Of a stretch of 25,049 nucleotides of DNA, positions 8,089-17,387 are shown piece by piece; the stretch's first letter is position 1; every line of letters begins with the position of its first letter. Location of the stretch: positions 1 to 25,049 of the forward strand of contig USBV01000003.1 of the NCBI GenBank assembly GCA_900553055.1, written 5' to 3'. A program made the translations under genes and the position numbers. The notes under the pieces are model-generated. The model was not told where the DNA came from, did not search any database, and saw only the letters and a list, made by a program, of their open reading frames with translations. This stretch comes from an uncultured Phascolarctobacterium sp. (GTDB lineage Bacteria; Bacillota; Negativicutes; Acidaminococcales; Acidaminococcaceae).

Positions 8089-9231
8089 TTATTGCAAAAT
8101 AACCAAATCGTCACGATGAATTACTTCGTCGTAGTTTTTATGACCTAAAATGCCTTCTATATCACTGGACTTGCAGCCCTTGATTTTTTCTAGCTCCGCA
8201 GCTGTATAATGCACAAGACCTCGAGCCAGCTCGTGGCCCTCCTTGTCAATAACGCTGATCGTGCTGCCGCTTTGGAAATCACCCACCACCTGATAGATAC
8301 CTGCGGGCAAAATACTGCAGCCACCGGCCTTACGAATGGCCTTAGCGCAGCCATCATCCACCACGATACTGCCCTGAATCTTAGCGCCAAAGGCCAGCCA
8401 ACGCTTGCGGAACTGCAGGCGGTTTTCGCGGCTTACGAAAAGCGTACCAATTTCCTCACCCTGCAAAATGCGCGGGATAGCGTTCTTTTCGGTGCCACTG
8501 GCAATAACCAGCTGAATGCCGCTATTGGTAGCCGCTTTGGCAGCTTGGATTTTGGTAGCCATGCCACCGGTACCACGGGAAGAGCCCACGCCACCAGCAC
8601 TGGCTTCAATCTCAGGTGTAATCTCCTGCACAGTGTGCACCAGCGTTGCCTCGGGATGTGTGGCAGGGTTAGCCGTGTAAAGACCATCTATATCGGACAA
8701 AATGATGACCAAATCAGCGTCCACGATGCCTGCAACAAGAGCCGACATATTATCATTATCGCCAATCTTCAGCTCGTCCAGCGCCACCACGTCATTTTCG
8801 TTGACAATGGGGATAACACCCTGCTGCAGCAAGGTCATAAAGGTGTTGCGGCAATTGGTATAACGATGACGGTCAATGGCCTCAGTACGCGTAATCAACA
8901 CCTGAGCCACAATCTGACCATAATCAGCAAAAAGCTTTTCGTAAGTATGCATCAAAACGCCCTGTCCCACAGCAGCACAGGCCTGCTTGCCGGGGATAGT
9001 GGAGGGCTTAGCGGGCAGGCCTAAGCGGTCCACACCCACCGCGACAGCACCACTGGAAACAAGAATCATTTCCTTGCCCTGGTTCTGCAAATCGCTCAGC
9101 TCCCTAGCCAAGCGATCTATTTGACTAAAATTACGCTTGCCATTGGCATAGGTAATGGTGCTAGTACCAACCTTTACCACAATGCGTTTGGCTTTTTTTA
9201 AGGCTTCACGAAAGGATTTACCCTCTCCCAT
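8089..9231 (-). CDS. proB: Glutamate 5-kinase with PUA domain
   Basis: This 380-aa cytoplasmic kinase phosphorylates glutamate with ATP, the first and feedback-controlled step of proline synthesis. The amino-acid kinase domain shows KVGTST (20-25), SSGAVAVG (59-66), NENDVVA (144-150), the aspartate stretch LSDIDGLYTANP, and GTGGMATKI (220-228). A C-terminal PUA domain (~285-365) is present, as in the long ProB form. The ATG has AGGTGAG upstream. It starts 15 bp after obgE ends and is followed by proA, so the two pathway enzymes are co-transcribed. Confidence 0.97.
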   Translation of the reverse strand: MGEGKSFREALKKAKRIVVKVGTSTITYANGKRNFSQIDRLARELSDLQNQGKEMILVSSGAVAVGVDRLGLPAKPSTIPGKQACAAVGQGVLMHTYEKLFADYGQIVAQVLITRTEAIDRHRYTNCRNTFMTLLQQGVIPIVNENDVVALDELKIGDNDNMSALVAGIVDADLVIILSDIDGLYTANPATHPEATLVHTVQEITPEIEASAGGVGSSRGTGGMATKIQAAKAATNSGIQLVIASGTEKNAIPRILQGEEIGTLFVSRENRLQFRKRWLAFGAKIQGSIVVDDGCAKAIRKAGGCSILPAGIYQVVGDFQSGSTISVIDKEGHELARGLVHYTAAELEKIKGCKSSDIEGILGHKNYDEVIHRDDLVILQ

Positions 9232-9246
9232 AATCTCACCTGTTTC

Positions 9247-10533
<1,287 letters not shown>

Positions 10534-10629
10534 CTATAACTACAAAAATAAAATTAAACGACATAAACACAACGCCTGCCACGAACATTTTGCTCATAGC
10601 TAAAAAAGGGCATAAACCCACTTATACAT

Positions 10630-10659
10630 ATTATAGCGTGAAACACTAGCTTTGCGCAA
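10630..10659 (-). promoter_or_regulatory. Promoter of the obgE-proB-proA operon
   Basis: On the minus strand, TTGCGC (10659-10654) and a consensus TATAAT (10635-10630) are 18 bases apart. The transcript would have a leader of about 100 nt before the obgE ATG. No riboswitch or T-box was recognised in it. Confidence 0.7.
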
Positions 10660-10705
10660 CGTGCCCGAAGTGAAATTTTTGAGCCACAGCTTTATAATAG
10701 ACAAA

Positions 10706-10734
10706 GCACCACCTACTCTAACCGTAAGTGGTGC
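10706..10734. terminator. Hairpin downstream of the metal ATPase gene
   Basis: GCACCAC/GTGGTGC plus an inner TAC/GTA with one mismatch form a stem with a 7-nt loop. On the plus strand it is followed by TTTTT; on the minus strand by TTTGTCTATT. It lies 16 bp past the stop of the minus-strand ATPase gene, so it probably ends that transcript even though the better U-tract faces the other way. Confidence 0.65.
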
Positions 10735-10750
10735 CTTTTTAGATATGCAC

Positions 10751-13588
10751 TTAAATCTTTTTATATAAAATACGCACGGAATTCAGCACGCACAGCACGG
10801 AAACACCCGTATCCGCAAAAACGGCGGCCCACATCGAGGCATAACCCATCAGGCCTGCTACCATAATAATTACCTTAACGCCTAGAGCGAAAACCACGTT
10901 CTGCCAAGCGATGCTGCCCGTCGCACGGGCAATAGCGATGGCCTGAGGAATAGCCTTCATTTCGCTATTCATGAAAACTACATCCGCTGCCTCGATAGCA
11001 GCATCTGCGCCGCTGCCCATGGCTGCGCCCACATCGGCACCCGCCAGCACCGGTGCATCGTTGATGCCGTCGCCCACGAACATCACAGCGCCATATTTAT
11101 TACGTATTTTATTGAGCTCATTGAGCTTATCCTGAGGCAAAAGCTGTGCCCTCACCTCGTCAATACCAGCAGCGCTAGCCACGGCCTGAGCCTCTTTTGG
11201 GGCATCACCCGTAAGCATAGCAGTGACCAAGCCCTGCTTTTTCAAAGTGGCGATAGCTGCTTGAGCATCCTCCTTCAGCGTATCGCTAATCACAAGCTGG
11301 CCGATAAAGTTAGAGCCTTCTGCTACCAGCACCTCACTGCCGCTGGCAGCTGCTTCGTAGGCTTCGCACTTAATACCAAAGTGCTGCATCAGCTTGGTAT
11401 TACCACAGAGCACGCGCTTAGTGCCAAAATGCGCCACCAAGCCCTCGCCGGCAATCTCTTCAAAGCTGTCCGGTCGTACCAGCGTGAGGCCTCTTTCCTT
11501 CGCCGCTTGCACGATGCTTTGGGCAATGGGATGGGTCGAAACAAGCTCTGCGCTGGCGGTATATTGCAAAAGCTCCGCTTCGCTAAAGTCTTGTGCTGCC
11601 TGCAGGGACTGCAGTACGAAATTACCCTTGGTCACGGTGCCGGTTTTATCCATAATCACGGCCTTCACATGCTTTAAAGCCTCCATGGCTACGCCACCCT
11701 TGAACAGGATGCCATATTTGGAGCCAGCGCCGATACCGCTGAAAAAGGCCAAGGGTACGCTCAGCACTAAAGCGCAGGGACAGCTAATAACGAGGAAGGT
11801 CAGTGCTGTGTAAACCCATTTTTGCCAATCCCCTGTAAGCAGGGAGGGAATCACAGCCACAGCCACTGCCGCAGCTACTACAAAGGGAGTATAAACACGG
11901 GCGAAGCGGGTAATAAAGCGGTCAATGGTCGGCTTGGAGGCAGCGGCATTTTCCACGCTGTCCAAAATTCTCGTTACCATGGACTCTGCCAGCACCTTTT
12001 CCACGCGAATTTTGAGCATACCGCTGGTATTCACGCAGCCGGAGACGATTTCATCACCATATTTACGCTTCACCGGCACGGGTTCGCCCGTAACGGGGGA
12101 AGTGTCCACGAGGCTTTCGCCTTCAATAACCACGCCATCCAGAGGAATGCGGTCGCCGGCGCGTACCAAAAGAATATCGCCCACATGCACGTCCTCGGCA
12201 GGGATAACCTTCACCTCTTCGCCCACCAGCAGATTCACAACCTCAGGACGCATATCCACTGCATCCATAATCTGGCCACGGCTTTTTTCTACAGCGCGCT
12301 GCTCAAAATACTCGCCCACGCGATAGAAGAACATAACGCCCACAGCCTCTTCCCAGGCCTGAATGGCGAAAGCACCGAGGGTAGCTACCGTCATCAAAAA
12401 GTTTTCGTCAAAAACATTGCCCTTCAAGATATTCTTCAGAGCAGTTATAACAATACGCCCACCTAATAAAATGTAGGCGAAAATCAGGCAATACATATGA
12501 TAGGCCTCGGGAATCAGGCCCAACCATTCAGTGATGATAAAAACTGCACCACCAAGGGCAATCTCCAGCAGCGACTCCTTTTCGCTAAGGCTGGATAGAA
12601 TGCCACCGGCCTTCTTGCGCTCCTCCAGATCAGGGGCTAGACTGGGCTTGGTGTGAGCCTCCACCAGCAGCACGCCCTCCTCCACACTATCGGTAACTGC
12701 TTGCATCTTAGCCAGCAGTCCTTCATAATTAGTGGCCTTGATCTGCAGCTTTTTGGTAGTAAAGGTCAGCACGGCGCTATCGATTTCCGGCATAGCGTTA
12801 AGGGCACGCTCGATTTTCGCACCACAATTAGCGCAATCCAGATTTTGCACTAAATAAGTGCGGCCGCTGTCCTTGCCGACCTCGGGACGCTTATCACGCG
12901 GTATAACCTCCACATCGGATTCGATGGAGGTACAGATTTTTTGAATCAGGGGCAGCAGTGCTTCGTGATCTGCGGCGCTCAAGCGCAGCTGCTTCGTGGT
13001 GAAGCCTACATTGGCATAGGTAACGCCCGGCAGCTCCTTAATTTTATGCTCCATTTTGGCAGCGCAATTGGCACAGCCTAAGTTTTTCAAAATATAAACA
13101 CGCTTCACCTTATCCGCATCGGGCATTCTGCAGGTGCAGTTGGCTAAGCTTTCGCCACAAACATCGCAGTACTCCTCGTGAGGATGGCAAATTTCACATT
13201 GGCAGTCATCGGGATGCCCCGGCACATGATGTGCGTGCTCATGATGATGCTCGTACCCACAGCCGCATTCATCGTCATCATGCTCTTCATGCTCATGATG
13301 ATGCTCCTCATGCGCAGCGTGGTCATTACCACAGCAGCAGTCATCGTGCTGTTCCGCAGCATGCTCATGCGTATGGCTGCAGCCATCACCATGGCTATGC
13401 TTCGGGATATGCCCCATGCTGCTATGATTGTGGTCCTTGCCACAGTGACCACAGGTACAGCCTTCGGGATGGTTGCTATAATCTTCATTCCCCTTAATAT
13501 GTCCGTGCACATGTCTAAAGCTGCGCACCTCTTCCGAGGAGTTACGCACTTCTTCTAAATCCCTAACTGCTTTTTTATCATCTTTCAC
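10751..13588 (-). CDS. cadA: PIB-type Zn/Cd/Pb-transporting P-type ATPase with His/Cys-rich N-terminus
   Basis: This 945-aa inner-membrane pump exports divalent soft metals. Residues 26-153 hold 30 His and 16 Cys, including two HPxxCxCxxC units (40-49 and 125-134) and a CxxC...CxC knuckle (141-153). Two HMA domains follow (metal-binding CANC at 172-175 and 252-255). The pump core has TGEPVP (500), CPC in the membrane (603-605), phosphorylation loop DKTGT (647), HP (686) and GDGINDAP (839). K905 and D926 in the last two helices match the ZntA-type (PIB-2) site, which favours Zn/Cd/Pb over Cu. Typical family length is 650-800, so the extension is unusual. The start is GTG with SD GGTGG 9 nt upstream; no in-frame ATG lies before residue 58. 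Confidence 0.95.
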   Translation of the reverse strand: MKDDKKAVRDLEEVRNSSEEVRSFRHVHGHIKGNEDYSNHPEGCTCGHCGKDHNHSSMGHIPKHSHGDGCSHTHEHAAEQHDDCCCGNDHAAHEEHHHEHEEHDDDECGCGYEHHHEHAHHVPGHPDDCQCEICHPHEEYCDVCGESLANCTCRMPDADKVKRVYILKNLGCANCAAKMEHKIKELPGVTYANVGFTTKQLRLSAADHEALLPLIQKICTSIESDVEVIPRDKRPEVGKDSGRTYLVQNLDCANCGAKIERALNAMPEIDSAVLTFTTKKLQIKATNYEGLLAKMQAVTDSVEEGVLLVEAHTKPSLAPDLEERKKAGGILSSLSEKESLLEIALGGAVFIITEWLGLIPEAYHMYCLIFAYILLGGRIVITALKNILKGNVFDENFLMTVATLGAFAIQAWEEAVGVMFFYRVGEYFEQRAVEKSRGQIMDAVDMRPEVVNLLVGEEVKVIPAEDVHVGDILLVRAGDRIPLDGVVIEGESLVDTSPVTGEPVPVKRKYGDEIVSGCVNTSGMLKIRVEKVLAESMVTRILDSVENAAASKPTIDRFITRFARVYTPFVVAAAVAVAVIPSLLTGDWQKWVYTALTFLVISCPCALVLSVPLAFFSGIGAGSKYGILFKGGVAMEALKHVKAVIMDKTGTVTKGNFVLQSLQAAQDFSEAELLQYTASAELVSTHPIAQSIVQAAKERGLTLVRPDSFEEIAGEGLVAHFGTKRVLCGNTKLMQHFGIKCEAYEAAASGSEVLVAEGSNFIGQLVISDTLKEDAQAAIATLKKQGLVTAMLTGDAPKEAQAVASAAGIDEVRAQLLPQDKLNELNKIRNKYGAVMFVGDGINDAPVLAGADVGAAMGSGADAAIEAADVVFMNSEMKAIPQAIAIARATGSIAWQNVVFALGVKVIIMVAGLMGYASMWAAVFADTGVSVLCVLNSVRILYKKI

Positions 13589-13630
13589 TTCTAGATACCA
13601 CCTTTCTCAAAGCCAAATGCTGTTATTGTA

Positions 13631-13644
13631 TGAGTACTTATTCA
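13631..13644. promoter_or_regulatory. Second ArsR/SmtB-like operator (degenerate)
   Basis: TGAG-N6-TTCA sits within a 16-bp dyad, ATGAGT ACTT ATTCAT, with one mismatch. It has the same architecture as the site at 13722-13735. It lies in the leader, about 43 bp before the start codon of the metal ATPase gene. Confidence 0.5.
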
Positions 13645-13710
13645 TGTATTACTGAAAAAAATATAGTGCAGCTGCTTTACCTTTTTCTTGAAACCAGCTC
13701 CGCTAAGCTT

Positions 13711-13719
13711 ATTATAACA
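13711..13719 (-). promoter_or_regulatory. Extended -10 promoter of the metal ATPase gene
   Basis: On the minus strand, TGTTATAAT is an extended -10 (TG-N-TATAAT). The -35 is poor (TAGATG at 17-bp spacing). The sequence between the -35 and -10 is taken up by the operator at 13722-13735. Expression therefore depends on the extended -10 and should be blocked by a protein bound at the operator. Confidence 0.65.
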
Positions 13720-13721
13720 TA

Positions 13722-13735
13722 TGAATGAGTATTCA
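13722..13735. promoter_or_regulatory. ArsR/SmtB-like metal-sensor operator
   Basis: TGAATGAGTATTCA fits the TGAA-N6-TTCA core of the SmtB/CzrA operator class. It is part of a perfect dyad, ATGAAT-GAGT-ATTCAT (13721-13736). It sits in the promoter spacer of the metal ATPase gene. No ArsR-type repressor gene is found in this window, so the regulator must be encoded elsewhere. Confidence 0.65.
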
Positions 13736-13776
13736 TCTATAGTTTTTTTGTAAAATTTTCGCGGAATTTTAAAGGC

Positions 13777-13820
13777 TGGGTGCGGCCATAATCACGGGAG
13801 TGTAGCTAGGCGCGCACCCA
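13777..13820 (-). other. GC-rich hairpin downstream of the last transporter ATPase gene
   Basis: TGGGTGCG/CGCACCCA, with an inner GCC/GGC and one bulged base, forms a long stem about 45 nt past the stop codon at 13867. The U-tract is absent (CCTTTAAAATT follows), so it is either an imperfect terminator or a 3' mRNA stabiliser. The rest of 13589-13866 holds the metal ATPase promoter and operators and no gene. Confidence 0.5.
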
Positions 13821-13866
13821 ATTGGAGATGGAAGGGGAAAAATTCTCCTTTATACAGAGAAAGCTT

Positions 13867-14853
13867 TTAAAATAGGTGGCAGGCCACCCAGTGCCCCTGC
13901 TCAATTTCTTTAAGCGTGGGCTTATTCTTGAGGCAGTTTTCGCTGCAATGCTCGCAGCGACTAGCAAAGGGACACCCTGGCGGTAAATCCAGGGGACTGG
14001 GGATTTCGCCCTCTATGGGCTCAATCTTTTCGCCGGGACGAAAATCAACCTTAAAGACAGCCTTCATCAAGGCCTTGGTATAAGGATGCTTGCAGCTTTC
14101 GGCGATACGTCCGTGCTCCAGCCATTCCACCACATTGCCCAAATACATCACTGCTACCTGATGGCACATTAAGTCCACCAAGCCCAAGTCGTGGGCAATA
14201 AACAGATAGGTAATATTCTTTTCCTTTTGCAAACGACAGAGCAGCTCGCACACCTTTTCCTGTACAGAAACGTCCAAGGCGGAGGTTGCTTCGTCGCAGA
14301 CAATAATCTTGGGCTCTAGGGACAGGGCACGGGCAATACCCAAGCGTTGGCGCTGGCCGCCGCTCATGCTATGGGGATAGCGGTCCTTGAAGGAAGCAGG
14401 CAGCTCTACCATTTCCAAAAGCTCGGCAGCCTTAGCATCTACCTCATCCTTTTTAATCAAGCCAAAATTCTTCAAGGGCTCGGTGAGGATATCCTTCACC
14501 AACATCTTTGGGTTAAAGGCTGCTGTCGGGTCTTGAAAGACCATTTGGATTTTGCGACGATCCTGACGGGACTCCTCGCCCCGATCCTTAAGCAAATCGT
14601 GACCTTCAAAAATGGCCTCACCGCTGGTAGCAGGCTGAATCTGCAGCAGCGTGCGCACCAAGGTGCTCTTACCACAGCCGGATTCGCCAATGATGCCCAA
14701 GGTTTTGCCCTCGTAGGCACGCAGGGAAATATCGTTGCAGGCCGTCAACAGTCTACCGTCATCCACCTTAAATTGCTTGGTCAAATGCTTAATATCTAAA
14801 ATAACCTTATTACGCTCATAGGCGGGCTTGACAGCACTATTTTGATTAGGCAT
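13867..14853 (-). CDS. Nickel/peptide-type ABC transporter ATP-binding protein (NikE/DppF-like)
   Basis: This 328-aa protein is the second ATPase of the B12-riboswitch-controlled importer. Motifs are Walker A GESGCGKST (56-64), MSGGQRQR (163-170) and Walker B IIVCDEA (183-189). The C-terminal oligopeptide/nickel extension carries a cluster of cysteines (GCPFASRCEHCSENC and a final ACH). In some OppD/F-type ATPases such a cluster binds an iron-sulfur centre; whether it does here is not known. Its ATG overlaps the end of the preceding ATPase gene by 8 nt, with AGGAGG upstream, indicating coupled translation. It is the last gene of the operon. Confidence 0.92.
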   Translation of the reverse strand: MPNQNSAVKPAYERNKVILDIKHLTKQFKVDDGRLLTACNDISLRAYEGKTLGIIGESGCGKSTLVRTLLQIQPATSGEAIFEGHDLLKDRGEESRQDRRKIQMVFQDPTAAFNPKMLVKDILTEPLKNFGLIKKDEVDAKAAELLEMVELPASFKDRYPHSMSGGQRQRLGIARALSLEPKIIVCDEATSALDVSVQEKVCELLCRLQKEKNITYLFIAHDLGLVDLMCHQVAVMYLGNVVEWLEHGRIAESCKHPYTKALMKAVFKVDFRPGEKIEPIEGEIPSPLDLPPGCPFASRCEHCSENCLKNKPTLKEIEQGHWVACHLF

Positions 14854-15637
14854 AATAACACTTCCCTCCTATGATAGGCACTGCTCGTAGCAGCTGCTTG
14901 GTATATTCATGCTGAGGATTGCCAATAACATCCTCACGCTTGCCATATTCCACAACCTTGCCACCCTGCATAACCATAATTTTATTGGAAACATAGGAGG
15001 CAACACCAATATTATGAGTTACGATAATCACCGCAACCTTATATTCGTTGCGAATATCCACGATTTGGCGAATAATCTGAGCTTGCGTAGTAACGTCCAA
15101 GGCACTGGTGGGCTCATCGGCCAGCAATATCTTCGGGCTGAAAATCATGGCCATAGCGATGCCTACACGCTGACGCATACCGCCGGAAAGCTCAAAGGGA
15201 TAGCAATTCATAATATTTTCCGGATTGGGCAAACGCACATTGGTCAGCATTTGGCAAGCCATTTCATAAGCCTCACCCTTGGATTTATCCGGCTGGTGGG
15301 CTTGGATATAGTCGATGAATTGCGCGCCGATGCGGCGAATAGGGTTAATCATATTGCCGCTGTCCTGGAAAATCATCGACATTTCGCTGCCATACATCTG
15401 CCGCCACTGCTCCGGCGTGTTTTGCAGTACATCCTTACCATCAAAGGTAATGGAGCCTGCACTCACGCGCCCAGTACCAGGCAAGCAACCCATAATGGCG
15501 CGGATGACGGTTGTTTTACCACTGCCGGACTCGCCTACAATGGACATTATCTCGCCCTTATCTAATTCTAGGCTAGCACCAGCTACGGTGAGGCGCTCAC
15601 CGTAGCTGATGTCTAAATCTTTTACTTGAAGTAGCAT
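14846..15637 (-). CDS. Nickel/peptide-type ABC transporter ATP-binding protein (NikD/DppD-like)
   Basis: This 263-aa protein is the first ATPase of the importer and would form a heterodimer with the next gene product. Motifs are Walker A GESGSGKTT (35-43), Q-loop FQDSGNMINP, LSGGMRQR (150-157) and Walker B ILLADEP (170-176), then THNIGV with the switch histidine. It is shorter than the typical DppD (~330 aa) because the C-terminal peptide-type extension is nearly absent. This length is closer to NikD (~254 aa) and supports a metal-type transporter. The start ATG has AAGG upstream. It follows the binding-protein gene by 33 bp. Confidence 0.92.
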   Translation of the reverse strand: MLLQVKDLDISYGERLTVAGASLELDKGEIMSIVGESGSGKTTVIRAIMGCLPGTGRVSAGSITFDGKDVLQNTPEQWRQMYGSEMSMIFQDSGNMINPIRRIGAQFIDYIQAHQPDKSKGEAYEMACQMLTNVRLPNPENIMNCYPFELSGGMRQRVGIAMAMIFSPKILLADEPTSALDVTTQAQIIRQIVDIRNEYKVAVIIVTHNIGVASYVSNKIMVMQGGKVVEYGKREDVIGNPQHEYTKQLLRAVPIIGGKCYYA

Positions 15638-15670
15638 TAAACTATACCTTCTTCATTAAAATTCATGTTT

Positions 15671-17248
15671 TTAGTTCTTCGGAGCAATGTCCTTAGTCAG
15701 CCAATAATAATCAGCCGGATAAATATTGGCATTTGCTAAACCAGCTTTAGATACCATATTAGTCTTAGGATAACCAAAGAACAGAGCTACACCATCATCC
15801 AACAGGATTTGTTGCATTTCAATCATGTATTGACGGCGCTTAGCCGGATCAAATTCTACAGCCAGCTTGTCGGACAGAGCATCAAACTTCGGATTGCTGT
15901 AGCCGGTGGAATTTTGCGGTTGGCTACCATTGATATTGCTCTTCCAGTACCAGTTCAAATAAACCTCCGGGTCACCAGTATTTGCAGTAAGGATGTTGGA
16001 AATAATCAGGTCAAATTGACCCTTTTGGCGCATGGGATCCAGCACGTTGTAGTCCACATTCTTCATATTAACCTTAATACCAATTTTCTTAGCATCTGCT
16101 TGAGTTGCTTCAGCGTACAGAGGTAATTCAGCACGACCACTGTAGAAAACAAAGTCTATTTCCAAATTTTTGCCGTTCTTATCCACATAGCCGTCGCCAT
16201 TGGTATCCTTCCAGCCAGCTTCAGCCAAAAGTTTCTTTGCGTTTTCAGGATTATAAGCATTGGGATCCTTCAATTGGTCAAAGCCATAATCCAAAGAAGG
16301 AGGAACAGGTGCTTTGCCCGGAATAAAGGTGTCCTTTAAGAGGACCTTATTATAGGTAACACGGTCCAAGCATTGAATCAGGGCAGCACGCACCTTAGGA
16401 TCATGCAGGGGTTTGCCCTCGTTCATATTAATCTGGGCCAGCACAGTACGCAGGGAGGCAATCTCAGAGATATTGTATTTTGCTTTATCCTTGAACAGCT
16501 GCAGGTCGCCTGCTGCAATATTGATAGCAAAGTCGATTTCACCCTTTTGCAAAGCCATAGCACGGGTATTGGGGTCATCAATGGTAGGAATCTCTGCATT
16601 CTTGAAGGGAACAGCGCCATCCCAATAATTGGGGTTAGCAACCATCACAGCCTTAGCCTTGCTATAGGTCTTGACAGCGTAGGGACCGGTACAGATAGGA
16701 CCTTCTTTCTTAATATCCCTATCCTTAACCTTGGTATCAATGATAATGAACAGGGGGTCTGCCAGCATGCCAGGTAAGGAAGGAGTGGGGTTTTTAGTTT
16801 TAATAATTAAATTTTGTCCGTCAGCCTTAATTTCGGCATATTGGAAGACGGATTGAGCTCGGTTGGAAAGCTTAAAGGTTCTTTCCAAGGATTCCTTAGC
16901 GATTTCAGCAGTCAGCTTATCACCATTAGAAAACTTAACCTTGTCGTTAATATGGAAGGTCCAGGTCAGCTTATCATCGGAAATAGACCATTTATCAGCC
17001 AACCAAGGAGTAGCATTCATTTTGTTATCAAATTTCACCAAGCATTCGCCCAAACCATAGCGCATTACTACCCAGCTGAAGAAATTATCTGCAGGGTCCA
17101 GATTATCAGCAAAGTTGGTTACACCAAATTTTACCATTTCATTAGTAACATTTGCCTTTTTAGAGCTACCACCACCGCAGCCCGAGGCTGACAAAGCTAA
17201 TACACCAATCATGGCTGCTGCTGCGGAAATTTTAAATATTTTTTTCAT
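15671..17248 (-). CDS. Nickel/peptide-type ABC transporter substrate-binding lipoprotein (NikA/DppA family)
   Basis: This 525-aa extracytoplasmic receptor belongs to the SBP_bac_5 family. The lipoprotein signal ends at Cys24 (ASGC). Family landmarks are NLDPADNFFSWVVMRYGLGECLV, TWTFHINDKVKFSNGDKLTAE, CTGPYAVKTY (186-195) and NPNYWDG. DTNGDGYVD (348-356) resembles a calcium loop, as often seen in this family. The NLDPA...Y..GE.LV start is more like NikA-type than OppA-type receptors, but the cargo cannot be read from this. ATG 17248 is used because AGGAG lies 8 nt upstream; the in-frame GTG at 17257 overlaps that SD. Control by a B12 riboswitch suggests a corrinoid-related cargo such as cobalt. 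Confidence 0.9.
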   Translation of the reverse strand: MKKIFKISAAAAMIGVLALSASGCGGGSSKKANVTNEMVKFGVTNFADNLDPADNFFSWVVMRYGLGECLVKFDNKMNATPWLADKWSISDDKLTWTFHINDKVKFSNGDKLTAEIAKESLERTFKLSNRAQSVFQYAEIKADGQNLIIKTKNPTPSLPGMLADPLFIIIDTKVKDRDIKKEGPICTGPYAVKTYSKAKAVMVANPNYWDGAVPFKNAEIPTIDDPNTRAMALQKGEIDFAINIAAGDLQLFKDKAKYNISEIASLRTVLAQINMNEGKPLHDPKVRAALIQCLDRVTYNKVLLKDTFIPGKAPVPPSLDYGFDQLKDPNAYNPENAKKLLAEAGWKDTNGDGYVDKNGKNLEIDFVFYSGRAELPLYAEATQADAKKIGIKVNMKNVDYNVLDPMRQKGQFDLIISNILTANTGDPEVYLNWYWKSNINGSQPQNSTGYSNPKFDALSDKLAVEFDPAKRRQYMIEMQQILLDDGVALFFGYPKTNMVSKAGLANANIYPADYYWLTKDIAPKN

Positions 17249-17284
17249 ATTATGCACTCCTATCTTTTAATACTAACCTTTACT

Positions 17285-17387
17285 AAAATCGTTCTGAAGG
17301 TACCATATACAAGGAATAGCGACGACGGTGTATCGGGAATACTCCTAGGAGCTACGACGCAGTAGATGGTGCCTTATGGACGATTTT
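17285..17387 (-). ncRNA. Long structured intergenic RNA element (candidate)
   Basis: Nearly the whole gap between the second permease gene and the binding-protein gene folds. The outer arms pair over 8 bp (17285-17292 with 17380-17387) and the inner arms over 10 bp with one mismatch (17297-17306 with 17366-17375). Inside are small hairpins: CTCCTAGGAG at 17342-17351, CTAC-N6-GTAG at 17352-17365 and GTAT-N5-ATAC at 17330-17342; the first and last share a base. No known family was recognised. It may be an RNA processing or stabilising element that raises binding-protein expression. Confidence 0.5.

Noticed and set aside
13178..13558. Met/Thr-rich plus-strand and minus-strand frames over the metal pump's N-terminus
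   Set aside because: They arise from the His-rich coding stretch: CAT/CAC codons read as ATG/GTG on the other strand. The in-frame HMA and ATPase domains show which frame is real.
13777..13820. GC-rich hairpin considered as a riboswitch or attenuator for the metal pump
   Set aside because: It lies upstream of the pump's extended -10 promoter, outside that transcript, so it more likely belongs to the 3' end of the transporter operon.
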